A DNA stretch of 41,515 nt from a virus. The position numbers and the translations under genes were made by a program. Below are positions 15,215-25,238 of this stretch, one piece after another. Under the pieces are notes generated by a model. It saw nothing but the letters and a program-made list of their open reading frames with translations, made no database searches and was not told the DNA's origin. The stretch covers positions 1 through 41,515 of IMG/VR virus record IMGVR_UViG_3300022924_000023. One strand, given 5' to 3'. Positions within the stretch are counted from its first letter, which is position 1, and each line of letters opens with the position of its first letter.

Positions 15215-15743
15215 CGCCACCACCGCCGCCTATATCGCCATCGGTACGACCGTGGCGTCCATTGGCGCCCAGATGTATGGGCAAAAAGTTGCTGGGGATG
15301 CAGCTGAAGACCAGGCCAATTATCAGGCATCGGTCGACCGCAACAATCAGATTATTTCCGGGTGGCAGGCTGACGACGCCATTGCGCGTGGTAAAGAGGA
15401 AGAGCGCCGCACCCGTTTACGTACCACCCAGGTTATCGGTTCCCAGCGTGCAGGATTTGCTGCCAATAACGTCGACCTGGGCAGCGACAACGTGATTGAT
15501 ACCCAGGCTGATACCGCAATGCTGGGCGAATTGGATGCACTGACTGTGCGTTCAAACGCTGAACGTGAAGCTTACCAGTATAAAGTCCAGGGAATGAATT
15601 ATGGCGCCAGCGCTGAAGCCAGCACCTTTGCCGGGAAAAATGCCAAGAATGCTGCCAATATCGGAATGGGTACCAGCCTGCTATCCGGCGCGGCATCTGT
15701 ATCTGACCGCTGGTCAACCTACAAGAAGAAAGGCGTCCTATGA
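15198..15743 (+). CDS. Internal virion protein B (T7 gp14-like), 181 aa
   Basis: MCEPISATTAAYIAIGTTVA opens with the typical small-residue hydrophobic stretch of gp14-like proteins. A long helical region follows with 'RRTRLRTTQVIGSQRAGFAANNVDLGSDN', then 'GMGTSLLSGAASV' and a basic end. In T7 the family member forms the outer-membrane part of the ejection channel. GAAAGGA at 15182 sets the start at 15198; the frame extends further upstream inside the previous gene. The stop overlaps the next start. Confidence 0.8.
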   Translation: MCEPISATTAAYIAIGTTVASIGAQMYGQKVAGDAAEDQANYQASVDRNNQIISGWQADDAIARGKEEERRTRLRTTQVIGSQRAGFAANNVDLGSDNVIDTQADTAMLGELDALTVRSNAEREAYQYKVQGMNYGASAEASTFAGKNAKNAANIGMGTSLLSGAASVSDRWSTYKKKGVL

Positions 15744-18013
15744 CCGTTCGTATCCCCGTTGTAAGAGAACAGCAGGTCCAGCAGCGTGGCATCGGTAATA
15801 TCACCCAGCAGGTGAATGCGCCGGCTGCGGCATTCGGTTCACAGCAAGCCCAGGCAATTCAGCAGGGCGCCCGGGCCTTGGATAATACCAGTGACCAGCT
15901 GAACCGTTCTGTTATCCGTGAAGCCGACGAGACGAATGCCCTGAAGGTTATGGAATTTGATAATGCTGCCCAGCGCGAAGCCATGGATTTTATCTATAAT
16001 CCTGAAGGTGGATTGCTGACAAATAAGGGTGGCTTTGCCCTGGATGCGCCGGAAAAGGCGAAAGTCAAAATGCAGGAAATCAAAGACCGGTACACAGAAC
16101 TGGCCAAGGATAACCCGACTGTTGCCGCGATGATGAAGGAAAAGCTGGACGGGTTGACAAACTCAACCCTGGACCTGGCCGACCGTCACCGCCTGCAGGA
16201 AATGACGACCTACAAATCAGAAACCCTGACGAGCCGGCAGCAATTAAATACTGAAGCGGCCGCGCTGAACTGGAACGATGACAACCAATTCAAAGGCCGT
16301 TTGGAAGCGAACGAGCGCCTGCTGATTGACCAGGGAAAAACGAATGGCTGGGGCGTCGAAACACTGACCCAGAAGCGCCAGGAATTGCGGTCATCGATGT
16401 ATTCGTCCCGTATCCAGGCCATGGCCAATACCGATACCCCAGGCAATATCGTCAAGGCAAAGCAATTATATGACCAGTCCCTGGCTGCTGGTGACATCGA
16501 CCTGGCCACAGCCACGCGCCTGGATAACTTCTTTGATGCTGCGGTACCAAAGGCCGCTGCCCAGGTTGGCTACACAGAATTAAAATCGACCGGTTCCCTG
16601 GATAATCTGCCGCCGGAAAAGGTTTTCAACGGAATGATTGCCCGTGAATCGAACGGCAAACAATTCGATGCCAACGGCCAGCCATTGAAATCATCGGCCG
16701 GCGCTTTGGGTATTGCCCAGGTTATGCCGGCAACGGGACCGGAAGCTGCAGCTGCAGCTGGCCTGGCATGGGACGAAGAGAAATTCAAGAATGATGCCGG
16801 CTATAACAAAGCCCTGGGCCAGGCTTATTTCAATAAACAGGTTCAGGCATACGGCAATACAACCCTGGCCGTTATGGCGTATAATGCCGGTGGCGGGGCT
16901 GTAAATGATTTTATGAACGGTACCAACCTGACCGGTAAAAACCCGGATGGTAAAAAGCTGGGCGACCCACGCAAGGGCGAAACCACTATTGATAAATTTG
17001 TCACACAATTCCCTTATGCTGAAACCCGCAAATACGTTGCGGCCGTGGCCCAGAATGCTGGTGCCGGCGCTGACCCGACCCTGGCACAGGTTCAGGCCAA
17101 AGCAGCTGAACTGGAAATCCTGAACCCAGGCGCTGGTACCGCGATGCTGTCACTGTACGAACGCGACATCAAACTGAAGACTGCGGCCAAGAAAGCCAGC
17201 GAAACCGACTTCCTGGATAGCGTCATGCCGAAAATCCAATCCGCCAATGGTGACTTTACCGTCCTGTCCCCGGATGAATTGGCAACCGCAAAGCAGCTGG
17301 GCGTATATGACCAAATTACCTCCTGGAAGGGCGCCAGTGACCCTGATTTAAAACTGCGTATGCTGACAATGTCTGCAGACGAATTGGCCACTGTGGACCT
17401 GTCTGCGCCTGAATACCGCCTAAAATTATCGATGGCGGATACCGAGTTGTTTGCAAAGCAGCAGAAAAAAGCAGCTGAAGCCGGTGGTAGCAGCACACAT
17501 GACCGCATTCTGAAGTCTGGTTCCCTGATGCTGAAGGCCAGCGGCCTGAACCCCAATCCTAAAGCCGATGACCCGGCCGGCGCTGAAAAGCTGGTTAAAT
17601 TTCTGGATGTCGCCCGGCAGGATGTTGATGCCTTTGTTGCTGAAAAGAAACGCCAGCCATCTGAAGTTGAACTGAAGAAAATCCTGGACCCATTGCTGCT
17701 GGAAGGTACGCTGGCATCGACCAGTCCGACCAGCTGGATTAACTGGGACGGTAAAAAAGAACGCAAGGCCAAAGCTTATGACGCCCTGCCGAATGAAGTG
17801 TTTTATGTCGAGCCGCCGGATGATGATACCGTCGAGGCGACCCGCAAGGCGGCTGAAGGCAAACTGGAAATCATCAGACAATCGAACCCGGATTGGCTGG
17901 AAGAGGTTGACGGCAAGGTGGCGCTATCCCAGAATGGCGTTATTCGTTATTACACGAAGCTGCGCCAGCGCGGCATGACCGATGACCAAATCACAGCAAT
18001 GTATGGGCAATAA
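15740..18013 (+). CDS. Ejection protein with lytic transglycosylase domain, 757 aa
   Basis: Residues about 296-400 form an SLT-type lytic transglycosylase. The catalytic E303 lies in ARESNGKQ, followed by GALGIAQVMPATG and AVMAYNAGGGAV (M379 to about 390). Before it are helical segments with 'E..NAL...EFDNAAQREAMDF'; after it come mostly helical, Lys/Glu-rich repeats. Role: this virion protein is ejected early and opens peptidoglycan locally for the DNA channel, combining functions split between T7 gp15 and gp16. It is coupled by overlaps to both neighbours. Confidence 0.85.
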   Translation: MTVRIPVVREQQVQQRGIGNITQQVNAPAAAFGSQQAQAIQQGARALDNTSDQLNRSVIREADETNALKVMEFDNAAQREAMDFIYNPEGGLLTNKGGFALDAPEKAKVKMQEIKDRYTELAKDNPTVAAMMKEKLDGLTNSTLDLADRHRLQEMTTYKSETLTSRQQLNTEAAALNWNDDNQFKGRLEANERLLIDQGKTNGWGVETLTQKRQELRSSMYSSRIQAMANTDTPGNIVKAKQLYDQSLAAGDIDLATATRLDNFFDAAVPKAAAQVGYTELKSTGSLDNLPPEKVFNGMIARESNGKQFDANGQPLKSSAGALGIAQVMPATGPEAAAAAGLAWDEEKFKNDAGYNKALGQAYFNKQVQAYGNTTLAVMAYNAGGGAVNDFMNGTNLTGKNPDGKKLGDPRKGETTIDKFVTQFPYAETRKYVAAVAQNAGAGADPTLAQVQAKAAELEILNPGAGTAMLSLYERDIKLKTAAKKASETDFLDSVMPKIQSANGDFTVLSPDELATAKQLGVYDQITSWKGASDPDLKLRMLTMSADELATVDLSAPEYRLKLSMADTELFAKQQKKAAEAGGSSTHDRILKSGSLMLKASGLNPNPKADDPAGAEKLVKFLDVARQDVDAFVAEKKRQPSEVELKKILDPLLLEGTLASTSPTSWINWDGKKERKAKAYDALPNEVFYVEPPDDDTVEATRKAAEGKLEIIRQSNPDWLEEVDGKVALSQNGVIRYYTKLRQRGMTDDQITAMYGQ

Positions 18014-21000
18014 TGAGCGATTTACTAGACCAGGCTATTGATAATGATATTGCAGGAATGCGTAAACAAAAGCTGCAATCATCTATCGCCGCAGGTATTG
18101 ATGCAAACCCCGACATAGCTGCCAAAGCCATCAATTATTCTGGCGCCCTGAATGTTGCACCAGATACTGTGGAACGAAACCTGGACCAGGTGGAACGCCA
18201 GAAGAAAATCGAAACAATCGATTATGACGGCCTGAACGAGCAGGCTCCCAATACCGCTGAATTTCTGGGCGACCCCGACAATGCCCGTGCGGCCCATGAT
18301 GACATCGATAATCTGCGCGACCTGGAACTGAAATTGTCAACACGCTGGTCGGATGTCGGCCGTGCGGCTGTTGCTGAGGTCCCCAACCTATTCGGATATG
18401 CTGCAAAAGGTTTTGGTACCGCCAGCAAACGTATTGGTCAGGGCATGGAAATTCTTGACCTGGTGACGGGTCAAAACAATATCTCTGATGACATCCTGGA
18501 AATTTCCGGGGAAGGGCTAACCGCTGCCGGCGAAGGCCTGAAAACCGTTGCCGATTATGTTGGCCCGGATGATAACCGCAGAAACCTGGCCACCGATATT
18601 TTTGGCGGCCTTGGCCAGGTCGGCGCCCAGATTGGTACGACCGTGGTGGGTGGACCTTTGGCCGGCATCACACTGATGGCCGGTTCTGGCCTTGGTTATG
18701 GCTATGAAGCTGCAGAACGTAACGGTGAAGTGAACAGCCTGAAGGCTGATGCTACAGCTGCGCTTTATGCCGGCATCACCGGTGTCACGGAAAAATACGG
18801 GCTTGATGCTTTGATGAAAGGTATCCCTGCCCCAATGAAGGCGGCCGCTGTTCGTGAACTGGGCCAGGTTATCACAAAGCTGGGTTTATCCGCGGATGGC
18901 CTCGTTGCTGCAGCTGCGCCAAAGGTTCTGGATACTGCGTATGGCGGGGCATCTGAAGCCCTGCAGGAAGCCACAGAAGGCCTGCTGCAAAACGTGGTGG
19001 ATAAGTATTTACTGGAAGAGGACAAGTCTGTCCTGGACGGTTTGGGCGGCCAGGCTGCAGCGGGTGGTGGCGTTGGTACGTTGGTGCGTGGTTTTGTCAA
19101 TTTGATGGTTAAAGGCAAAACCAGCATGACGCTGGAAAATGTCAAAGCCCAGGCGGATACTTCTGCCCAGAACCTTACCGACCTGATTGCTTCAGCCCGT
19201 GCGCCGGCTACAGCCACACGCATGACCGGCCGATTTAATGAACTGGTTGCGAAAATTTCCGGTGATGATGAATTTTACTTTGGGCCTGGCGCTGCCGCAT
19301 TGTATCAGTCGATGCCGGAAAATGAACGTGCGGCCGTATTCGCTGCTGTCCCTGGCCTGGAAGAGAAAGTACAAATTTCCCTGGCTACCGGCTCTGATAT
19401 TAAAATGCGGAAAGCAGATTTTCTGGCGCACATCGCCCCGCTGCAGACGGCCGACCAATTTGCTGAACACGTCAAAGCCTACCCATCCTTGTATTCAAAG
19501 GCTGAATTACTGGATGAAAACCGGGTAAAGGAACTGGAAGAGCAGCTTTCCCGTGACGCTTTCACTGAAGACCTGGACGATATGGCTGCATCACGTCGTA
19601 CCATTACCGATGAACTGACCCGCCAGATTGAAAAAACAGCCCCTTACGACAAAGCCCAAAGCCGCAAGGTTGCAAGCCTAGCCGCTGAATACTATACCAA
19701 CATTTTTGGCAATAATGCGGTGACGGCATTCCGTGATGGTTTACGGATTGCAAACGAAACCCGTGCCATCCGCGCCATCCCGAAAACTGACCCGGACCCG
19801 TTTATTGACCAGATGCGTGCCATTGCTAAGCGCCAGGCGAAAGCCCCGGCCGCAGAGACTGATATGCTGGGTGGAAAGAAAGCAAAGCGCGAAAAGTCTG
19901 GACCGACGCCGTTAATCAAAATGCTGACCGAGCGTGGCGGGATTAAGCGCGGCAGCCCGATTGCTGCGGAACTGACCGCTGCCGGCATTGACCCGAAAAG
20001 ATACCCACGCCTTTACAAAAAAGATGGCGCCCTTTCTGACATCGATAATATCCCGGCCAGTGAAATTCAGGGATACTTCGATGGCGCTGCCCAGATTACT
20101 GAAGACGGAAATGGCTATGCTGACCGCCAGTGGTTCCTGGATGCGTTGCGCGACGAAAGCTTTGGCAACCCCATCCTGACTGCTGAACAGCAGGAAAAGG
20201 CCGATGCCGATGCCCAGCTGGGCGAATTGATGACATTGCTGGAACAGCGCGGTGTTGACCTAACTGTTGCCAATAACGTGGAAATTAAAGAAGCCCTAGA
20301 TGCTATTGCTGACGAATATGCCGGAAATGAGTTGACCGAGCCGGTGGATATGAATGTATCCATGGACATCCCGTTCCAGCAATCTGAAGCCGTGGGCAGC
20401 AAAGCGTTTAAAAATTGGTTTGGCGATAGTAAGGTTGTCGATGAAAACGGTGAACCTTTGGTTGTTTATCATGGTACCACCCACGATATTACAGAATTTA
20501 ATACTGACCGTGCTAATGTTGAAAATGATTTTGGTAAAGGTTTTTACTTTACTAATGAAGCTGCCGACGTTGCCACAAATTATGCCGGCGAAGGCCCAGA
20601 TTTAACTGGCCGTATTGAACGTCGTGCTGAACAAATTGATGGCGACGAAGACATTGGCATGGATGCTGCGCGTGAACAAGCGCGTGCAGAACTTTCCGGC
20701 GGAAGCCCCAACACTTTACCTGTTTATCTGTCTATTAAAAATCCTGTTGAAATTGGTGGCGATAACCCAACATTTTTGACATACGAGGAAAGCTACGACG
20801 AAGAAACCGATGAATATGGCGAACCACAGGGTACGCTGGTGGACTTTGTCGAAGGGCTTCATAATATTGCCGGTGATTTTGATGATGTTGATGCAGATAA
20901 AGCTGCAGGACATATTTATGAAATGGCTATGGATGGTGGTGGAATTTCTGCCGACGACCTTATCCACCTGTTAAAAGAGCGCGACGCCGGTGTAAATTAT

Positions 21001-24000
21001 GCAATGGACCTGGATAATGGCGACCTTGCTGGCAATGAAATCATCCGACGCGCCTTTGAAGAAGCTGGCTTTGATGGAATTATCGACCATACAGTTTCGC
21101 GTAAATTTAAAAACATGAAGGGCATGAACGAAGGCACGACGCATTATATCGCTTTCAACCCAACGCAAATTAAGTCTGTTTTTAACCAGGGTACATTCGA
21201 CGATAGCAACCCCAATATCCTGATGCAGGGAAACCAGGGCAAATACCGTGGTTATATTTCACCGCTGGAATACGGCCGTTACATGATTGCCCTGGGCAAG
21301 GATGCCAACCGGTCGACCATGCTGCATGAGTTTGGCCACCTGTTCCTGTACCAGCTGCGCGATGCCAAAGAAAACGGCTTAATCCGCCCAGAAAAAATCA
21401 AGGTTTATGATGATGCGGTGGCCTGGCTCAAAGGCCAATCTGAAGCCATCATCAAAGAAGGCCAGCGCATTGCCAAAGAACAGGGTCGTGGTGACGTTGT
21501 TATCACTGAAGATGATGTGCAGCGCGTCCTGGATAACGGCCTACGTGGCGCTTATCCTGGCGAAAACTATGCCGCAATCGGTATGCAGGAATTATTTGCC
21601 CGGAACTTTGAAACATACCTGATGGAAGGCAAGGCCCCGTCCCTGGCGTTGCGCCGCGCATTCCAGTCGTTCAAAGCCTGGTTGGTTGGCATTTACCGTA
21701 CTGTCCAAAATTTATCCAGTAACCTGGATGACGACCTGCGAAACGTATTTGACCGGATGCTGGCATCTGACCAGGACATCGAGGCAGCACGTAGTAAAAC
21801 AGAATTTAAGCCGCTTACCGCTGAACAGTTTGGCGGCACGGCTGACGATTATACAAAATACCTGCAGCAATATGATGATGCCATCGAGTTTGCCAAGGAA
21901 GACGTCCTGCGCCAGTACCTGGACCAGCTGAACAATGAACAGTCGGAAAGCTACCGCAAACACCTGAAAACGGTCGAAGCTGAAGTGCGTGCTGAAATGG
22001 ACGAACTGCCAGTTTATCAGGCCATGAACGGATTGGCTGAAGGCGTCCTGATGGATGACGGGAAAACCCGTGTAAAAATTTCTAAGAAGCTGTTGCAAAA
22101 AGGATACAAGTGGGACGTCCTGGCAGCATTGTCAAAAGAGAAGCTGCAGACAAAGGGCTTTATTTACACGACCACGAAGAACGGTATTTCCCCGGATGCG
22201 GCCGCAGAAATGTTTGGCTATGAATCCGGTGACCAGATGTTGCGCGACATCATCGATGCGTCCCCGTATGAACAGGCGATAGAACAGGAAACCCGCAAGC
22301 GAACAGAACAGCGCTATGGGAAGCCGTCACCAGACGCCCAGGCGGCCGCTGAAGCCATCAGAAGTGATAAGCACGCCCTGATGTTACAATCTGAATTACA
22401 GGCCATTGGGCTGCGATTAGGGCGCCCTGTGGAACAGCAGCGCCAGGTCGAGGCACAGGAAGCAGCCGCCCGGATTATCGGACGCCGGCCATTTAACGAT
22501 GCTATCTCCCCGGAAACATACCTGGCCGCAGAACGCAAGGCTGCAGCTGCAGCATATTCCCAGTTGCAAAAGGGTAACTCTGAAGCGGCTTTTGACGAGA
22601 AGCGCAAACAGATTGCCAATTATTATTTATACAAGGCGGCCGTCCAGGCTGACCTATACCAGGAACAGGCCTTCCGTAAACTGAAATACACCAAGAAGGT
22701 CAATAAAAAGCTGAAGGGTATTGATGGCGATTATGCCGACCTGGTGCGTATGATGATGCAGAAAATCGGATTACGTCCTGGCAAGTATGATGCGGCAAAG
22801 ACTTTCCGCCAGTTGGAACTTATTGACCCGATGGACCGCCAGGAAATGGCGGCAGCAATGGAATTTATCCTGGCTGAAACGCCGGCCGATTACCGGGAAA
22901 TGCCGTTCCAGGAATTTAAAAATGCTGTCGACGCCATGATGAACGTCGGCAAGATGGGACGCGCCCGTCGGAAAATCACCATCGAGGGTGAAAAGTTTGA
23001 ATTGCAGTCCTGGCGCTCTGACGTTGCTGATACGTTCCGCAATATCCTGGGCGACAAAGGCAGAATGAATGCCCACGACAAACGCATGAACGGCCGGCGC
23101 ATGGTAAAATCCCAGTTGCTGCAGGCGTATGCCTGGCTGCGCCGGGTGGAATACTGGGTTACATCGATTGAGGGCGACAACGTCAATGGCCCGTTGCACC
23201 GTGCTTTCCGTTCTGTAAAGAACGCCTCGCTGAATTATCGCCAGGCTGAAAAGGAATGGGACCGCAAGTTTGTCAAAATGCTGGACCAGGTCAAGGGGCG
23301 ATTCGGCGGCGATGCGATTGCTGCCCCGGAATTGGGCGGTTATACGTTTGAAAACCGTGGCGAAGTCATCGGTATGCTGCACCATATTGGCAACCAGTCA
23401 AACCTGCAGAAGCTGATTAACGGCCGTGTTGACCCGGATACCAAGGAACCAACCTGGACGTATGAAGGCCTGCAGCTGTTTATCCAGCGCATGGCGCAGG
23501 AAGGCGTTCTGGTTAAGGCGGATATGGATTACGTGCAAAGTATCTGGGACGAGTTGGAGGCCATCAAGCCCCAGGCCCAGAAGGTGCATAAAGACCTGTA
23601 TGGTTATCGCTTTGCTGAAATTACTGCCCAGGCTGTCGACACGCCATGGGGTCAATACCGTGGCGGATATTTCCCTGCCCGTACCGATGCCATGATTGTG
23701 GAAGACGCACAGATTAATCAGGACAAAGAAAACCTGCTGAATAACAATGCGTCGTTTATGTTCCCATCGACCGGCAAGGGTTTTTCCAATAGCCGGGTCG
23801 ATACCTATGCAGCGCCCCTGGATATGAAGGCGTCCATGGTGGTACCTCACGTACGCTCTGTTCTGCGCTTTATCCACCTGCAGCCATCTATCCGCAATGT
23901 CGGCCGCCTGTTCAATGACAAGGGCCTGCGTGACACGATTGCTGCCGTTGACCCGCACGTTATCAAGGATACTATTATCCCCTGGTTACAGCGTGCTGCG

Positions 24001-25185
24001 CTGCAAAGCATGGAAGCGCCAAGTGGTGCCCCCCAGTTATTGCAAAGCTTCAGCCGTTGGGCGCGTCGCCGTGCGTCCGGTGCGGCCATGTTCTTTAACG
24101 TGGTCAACACTCTGCAGCAGGTTCTGGGGATTGCCCCCACAGCCCACCGTATTGGCTATGTTAATTTCGGAAAGGGCATCGCCACGTATCTTCGCCACCC
24201 GGTAACCATCCACCGTCAAATCCGTTTGCTGTCAAAAGAAATGACCCAGCGTTCCACAGTGTTTGAGAATAACGCCCGTGGCGACGCCCAGGCCATCCTG
24301 GAAGGCAAAGTCTTTACTGAAGAAAACGGCTTTATCAAAAATGGTATGGCTGCCCTGGGTAACCTGGGCGCCTTTGGTGACCGCATGACGTATGTAATGC
24401 AGTCGGCTTTTCAGGTGCAGCTGGATAATATCTCCTGGATTGCTTCATTCAATGCGGCCGTCGGCAAAGGCATGGATGACAAAGCGGCCAGCGATTATGC
24501 CGATAAGGTTGTGCGTGAAACCCAGGTATCCAATGCGCCGGAAGACATTGCCCGTGCAGAACAGCAGACCGCATTCCTGCGTATGTTCACCCTGTTTTCC
24601 GGTTGGTTTAACGGGATGATGAACTTGAACAATTCTATCGTTTCCCGCCTGGTGCGCGAACGTGGTACGGCTGCGGCCATGGGTATTGCCTGGGCAGTAT
24701 TCAATGTGAAAATTGTACCGTATGTCGGTGGCCAGATGATTTACGACTTCTTCAAAGGCGGGTTGCCGGCCGATGATGACGATGACGGCTGGGTCCTGGA
24801 TGACTGGGCAAGTTATGTTATGTTATCGATGGCGCAGAACACGCTGAACGAAGTGCCTGTTGCTGGCCAGGTCATAAATTATGGTATTACCAAGTATTTC
24901 AAAAAGCAGTTTAATACGGGTATTCGTATTTCACCGGTTATCAGTACAGCGGAAAGCGTGGTTAATTCCCTGGGTTCTGTGCCTGAAGCGCTTTTTTATG
25001 ACGGGGACGAATCGAAAGCCTGGCGCGATGGTTTGAATTTATTCTATGTTGCAACGGGTATTCCGGTAACGGGCCAGGTTACAAAATCTGCTGCATTCCT
25101 GGCTGATGTCCATGAAGGCGATGTACGACCACAGGATACCGGGGACTACGTGAAGGGCATACTGGTCGGCAGCCCTGCAAAATAG
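18013..25185 (+). CDS. Giant internal/polyvalent virion protein with ART-like and zincin-like domains, 2390 aa
   Basis: The first 200 residues are helical, followed by a Gly-rich hydrophobic stretch (197-257) typical of podoviral ejection proteins. An ADP-ribosyltransferase-like domain of the ART-PolyVal kind spans about 796-1060: FKNWFGDSK, VVYHGT with H820, GKGFYFTN with Y845, and FNPTQIKS with Q1052 in place of the usual Glu. A zinc-peptidase-like motif HEFGH (1105-1109) follows, with a likely third ligand in QELFARNFE (E1193 or E1200). The C-terminus (about 2130-2390) has hydrophobic helices and a DDDDD run. It probably enters the host with the DNA and may modify host targets; the channel role is inferred from T7 gp16. 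The ART part is AT-richer than its flanks. Confidence 0.85.
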   Translation: MSDLLDQAIDNDIAGMRKQKLQSSIAAGIDANPDIAAKAINYSGALNVAPDTVERNLDQVERQKKIETIDYDGLNEQAPNTAEFLGDPDNARAAHDDIDNLRDLELKLSTRWSDVGRAAVAEVPNLFGYAAKGFGTASKRIGQGMEILDLVTGQNNISDDILEISGEGLTAAGEGLKTVADYVGPDDNRRNLATDIFGGLGQVGAQIGTTVVGGPLAGITLMAGSGLGYGYEAAERNGEVNSLKADATAALYAGITGVTEKYGLDALMKGIPAPMKAAAVRELGQVITKLGLSADGLVAAAAPKVLDTAYGGASEALQEATEGLLQNVVDKYLLEEDKSVLDGLGGQAAAGGGVGTLVRGFVNLMVKGKTSMTLENVKAQADTSAQNLTDLIASARAPATATRMTGRFNELVAKISGDDEFYFGPGAAALYQSMPENERAAVFAAVPGLEEKVQISLATGSDIKMRKADFLAHIAPLQTADQFAEHVKAYPSLYSKAELLDENRVKELEEQLSRDAFTEDLDDMAASRRTITDELTRQIEKTAPYDKAQSRKVASLAAEYYTNIFGNNAVTAFRDGLRIANETRAIRAIPKTDPDPFIDQMRAIAKRQAKAPAAETDMLGGKKAKREKSGPTPLIKMLTERGGIKRGSPIAAELTAAGIDPKRYPRLYKKDGALSDIDNIPASEIQGYFDGAAQITEDGNGYADRQWFLDALRDESFGNPILTAEQQEKADADAQLGELMTLLEQRGVDLTVANNVEIKEALDAIADEYAGNELTEPVDMNVSMDIPFQQSEAVGSKAFKNWFGDSKVVDENGEPLVVYHGTTHDITEFNTDRANVENDFGKGFYFTNEAADVATNYAGEGPDLTGRIERRAEQIDGDEDIGMDAAREQARAELSGGSPNTLPVYLSIKNPVEIGGDNPTFLTYEESYDEETDEYGEPQGTLVDFVEGLHNIAGDFDDVDADKAAGHIYEMAMDGGGISADDLIHLLKERDAGVNYAMDLDNGDLAGNEIIRRAFEEAGFDGIIDHTVSRKFKNMKGMNEGTTHYIAFNPTQIKSVFNQGTFDDSNPNILMQGNQGKYRGYISPLEYGRYMIALGKDANRSTMLHEFGHLFLYQLRDAKENGLIRPEKIKVYDDAVAWLKGQSEAIIKEGQRIAKEQGRGDVVITEDDVQRVLDNGLRGAYPGENYAAIGMQELFARNFETYLMEGKAPSLALRRAFQSFKAWLVGIYRTVQNLSSNLDDDLRNVFDRMLASDQDIEAARSKTEFKPLTAEQFGGTADDYTKYLQQYDDAIEFAKEDVLRQYLDQLNNEQSESYRKHLKTVEAEVRAEMDELPVYQAMNGLAEGVLMDDGKTRVKISKKLLQKGYKWDVLAALSKEKLQTKGFIYTTTKNGISPDAAAEMFGYESGDQMLRDIIDASPYEQAIEQETRKRTEQRYGKPSPDAQAAAEAIRSDKHALMLQSELQAIGLRLGRPVEQQRQVEAQEAAARIIGRRPFNDAISPETYLAAERKAAAAAYSQLQKGNSEAAFDEKRKQIANYYLYKAAVQADLYQEQAFRKLKYTKKVNKKLKGIDGDYADLVRMMMQKIGLRPGKYDAAKTFRQLELIDPMDRQEMAAAMEFILAETPADYREMPFQEFKNAVDAMMNVGKMGRARRKITIEGEKFELQSWRSDVADTFRNILGDKGRMNAHDKRMNGRRMVKSQLLQAYAWLRRVEYWVTSIEGDNVNGPLHRAFRSVKNASLNYRQAEKEWDRKFVKMLDQVKGRFGGDAIAAPELGGYTFENRGEVIGMLHHIGNQSNLQKLINGRVDPDTKEPTWTYEGLQLFIQRMAQEGVLVKADMDYVQSIWDELEAIKPQAQKVHKDLYGYRFAEITAQAVDTPWGQYRGGYFPARTDAMIVEDAQINQDKENLLNNNASFMFPSTGKGFSNSRVDTYAAPLDMKASMVVPHVRSVLRFIHLQPSIRNVGRLFNDKGLRDTIAAVDPHVIKDTIIPWLQRAALQSMEAPSGAPQLLQSFSRWARRRASGAAMFFNVVNTLQQVLGIAPTAHRIGYVNFGKGIATYLRHPVTIHRQIRLLSKEMTQRSTVFENNARGDAQAILEGKVFTEENGFIKNGMAALGNLGAFGDRMTYVMQSAFQVQLDNISWIASFNAAVGKGMDDKAASDYADKVVRETQVSNAPEDIARAEQQTAFLRMFTLFSGWFNGMMNLNNSIVSRLVRERGTAAAMGIAWAVFNVKIVPYVGGQMIYDFFKGGLPADDDDDGWVLDDWASYVMLSMAQNTLNEVPVAGQVINYGITKYFKKQFNTGIRISPVISTAESVVNSLGSVPEALFYDGDESKAWRDGLNLFYVATGIPVTGQVTKSAAFLADVHEGDVRPQDTGDYVKGILVGSPAK

Positions 25186-25194
25186 TTTTGCAGG
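25174..25194. terminator. Perfect 9-bp hairpin centred on the stop codon
   Basis: CCTGCAAAA pairs with TTTTGCAGG, and the three-base loop is the TAG stop of the giant gene. No U-run follows, so it is not a clear terminator. It may protect the 3' end of a very long message or slow ribosomes at termination. Confidence 0.4.
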
Positions 25195-25238
25195 CGGCTG
25201 ATTATGAGTTAAGATGACGATAAACCAAGGGTGATAAA

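Noticed and set aside
17092-17772. 226-codon minus-strand frame inside the transglycosylase gene
   Set aside because: Serine-rich shadow of a well-supported gene, with no ribosome binding site or recognisable motif.
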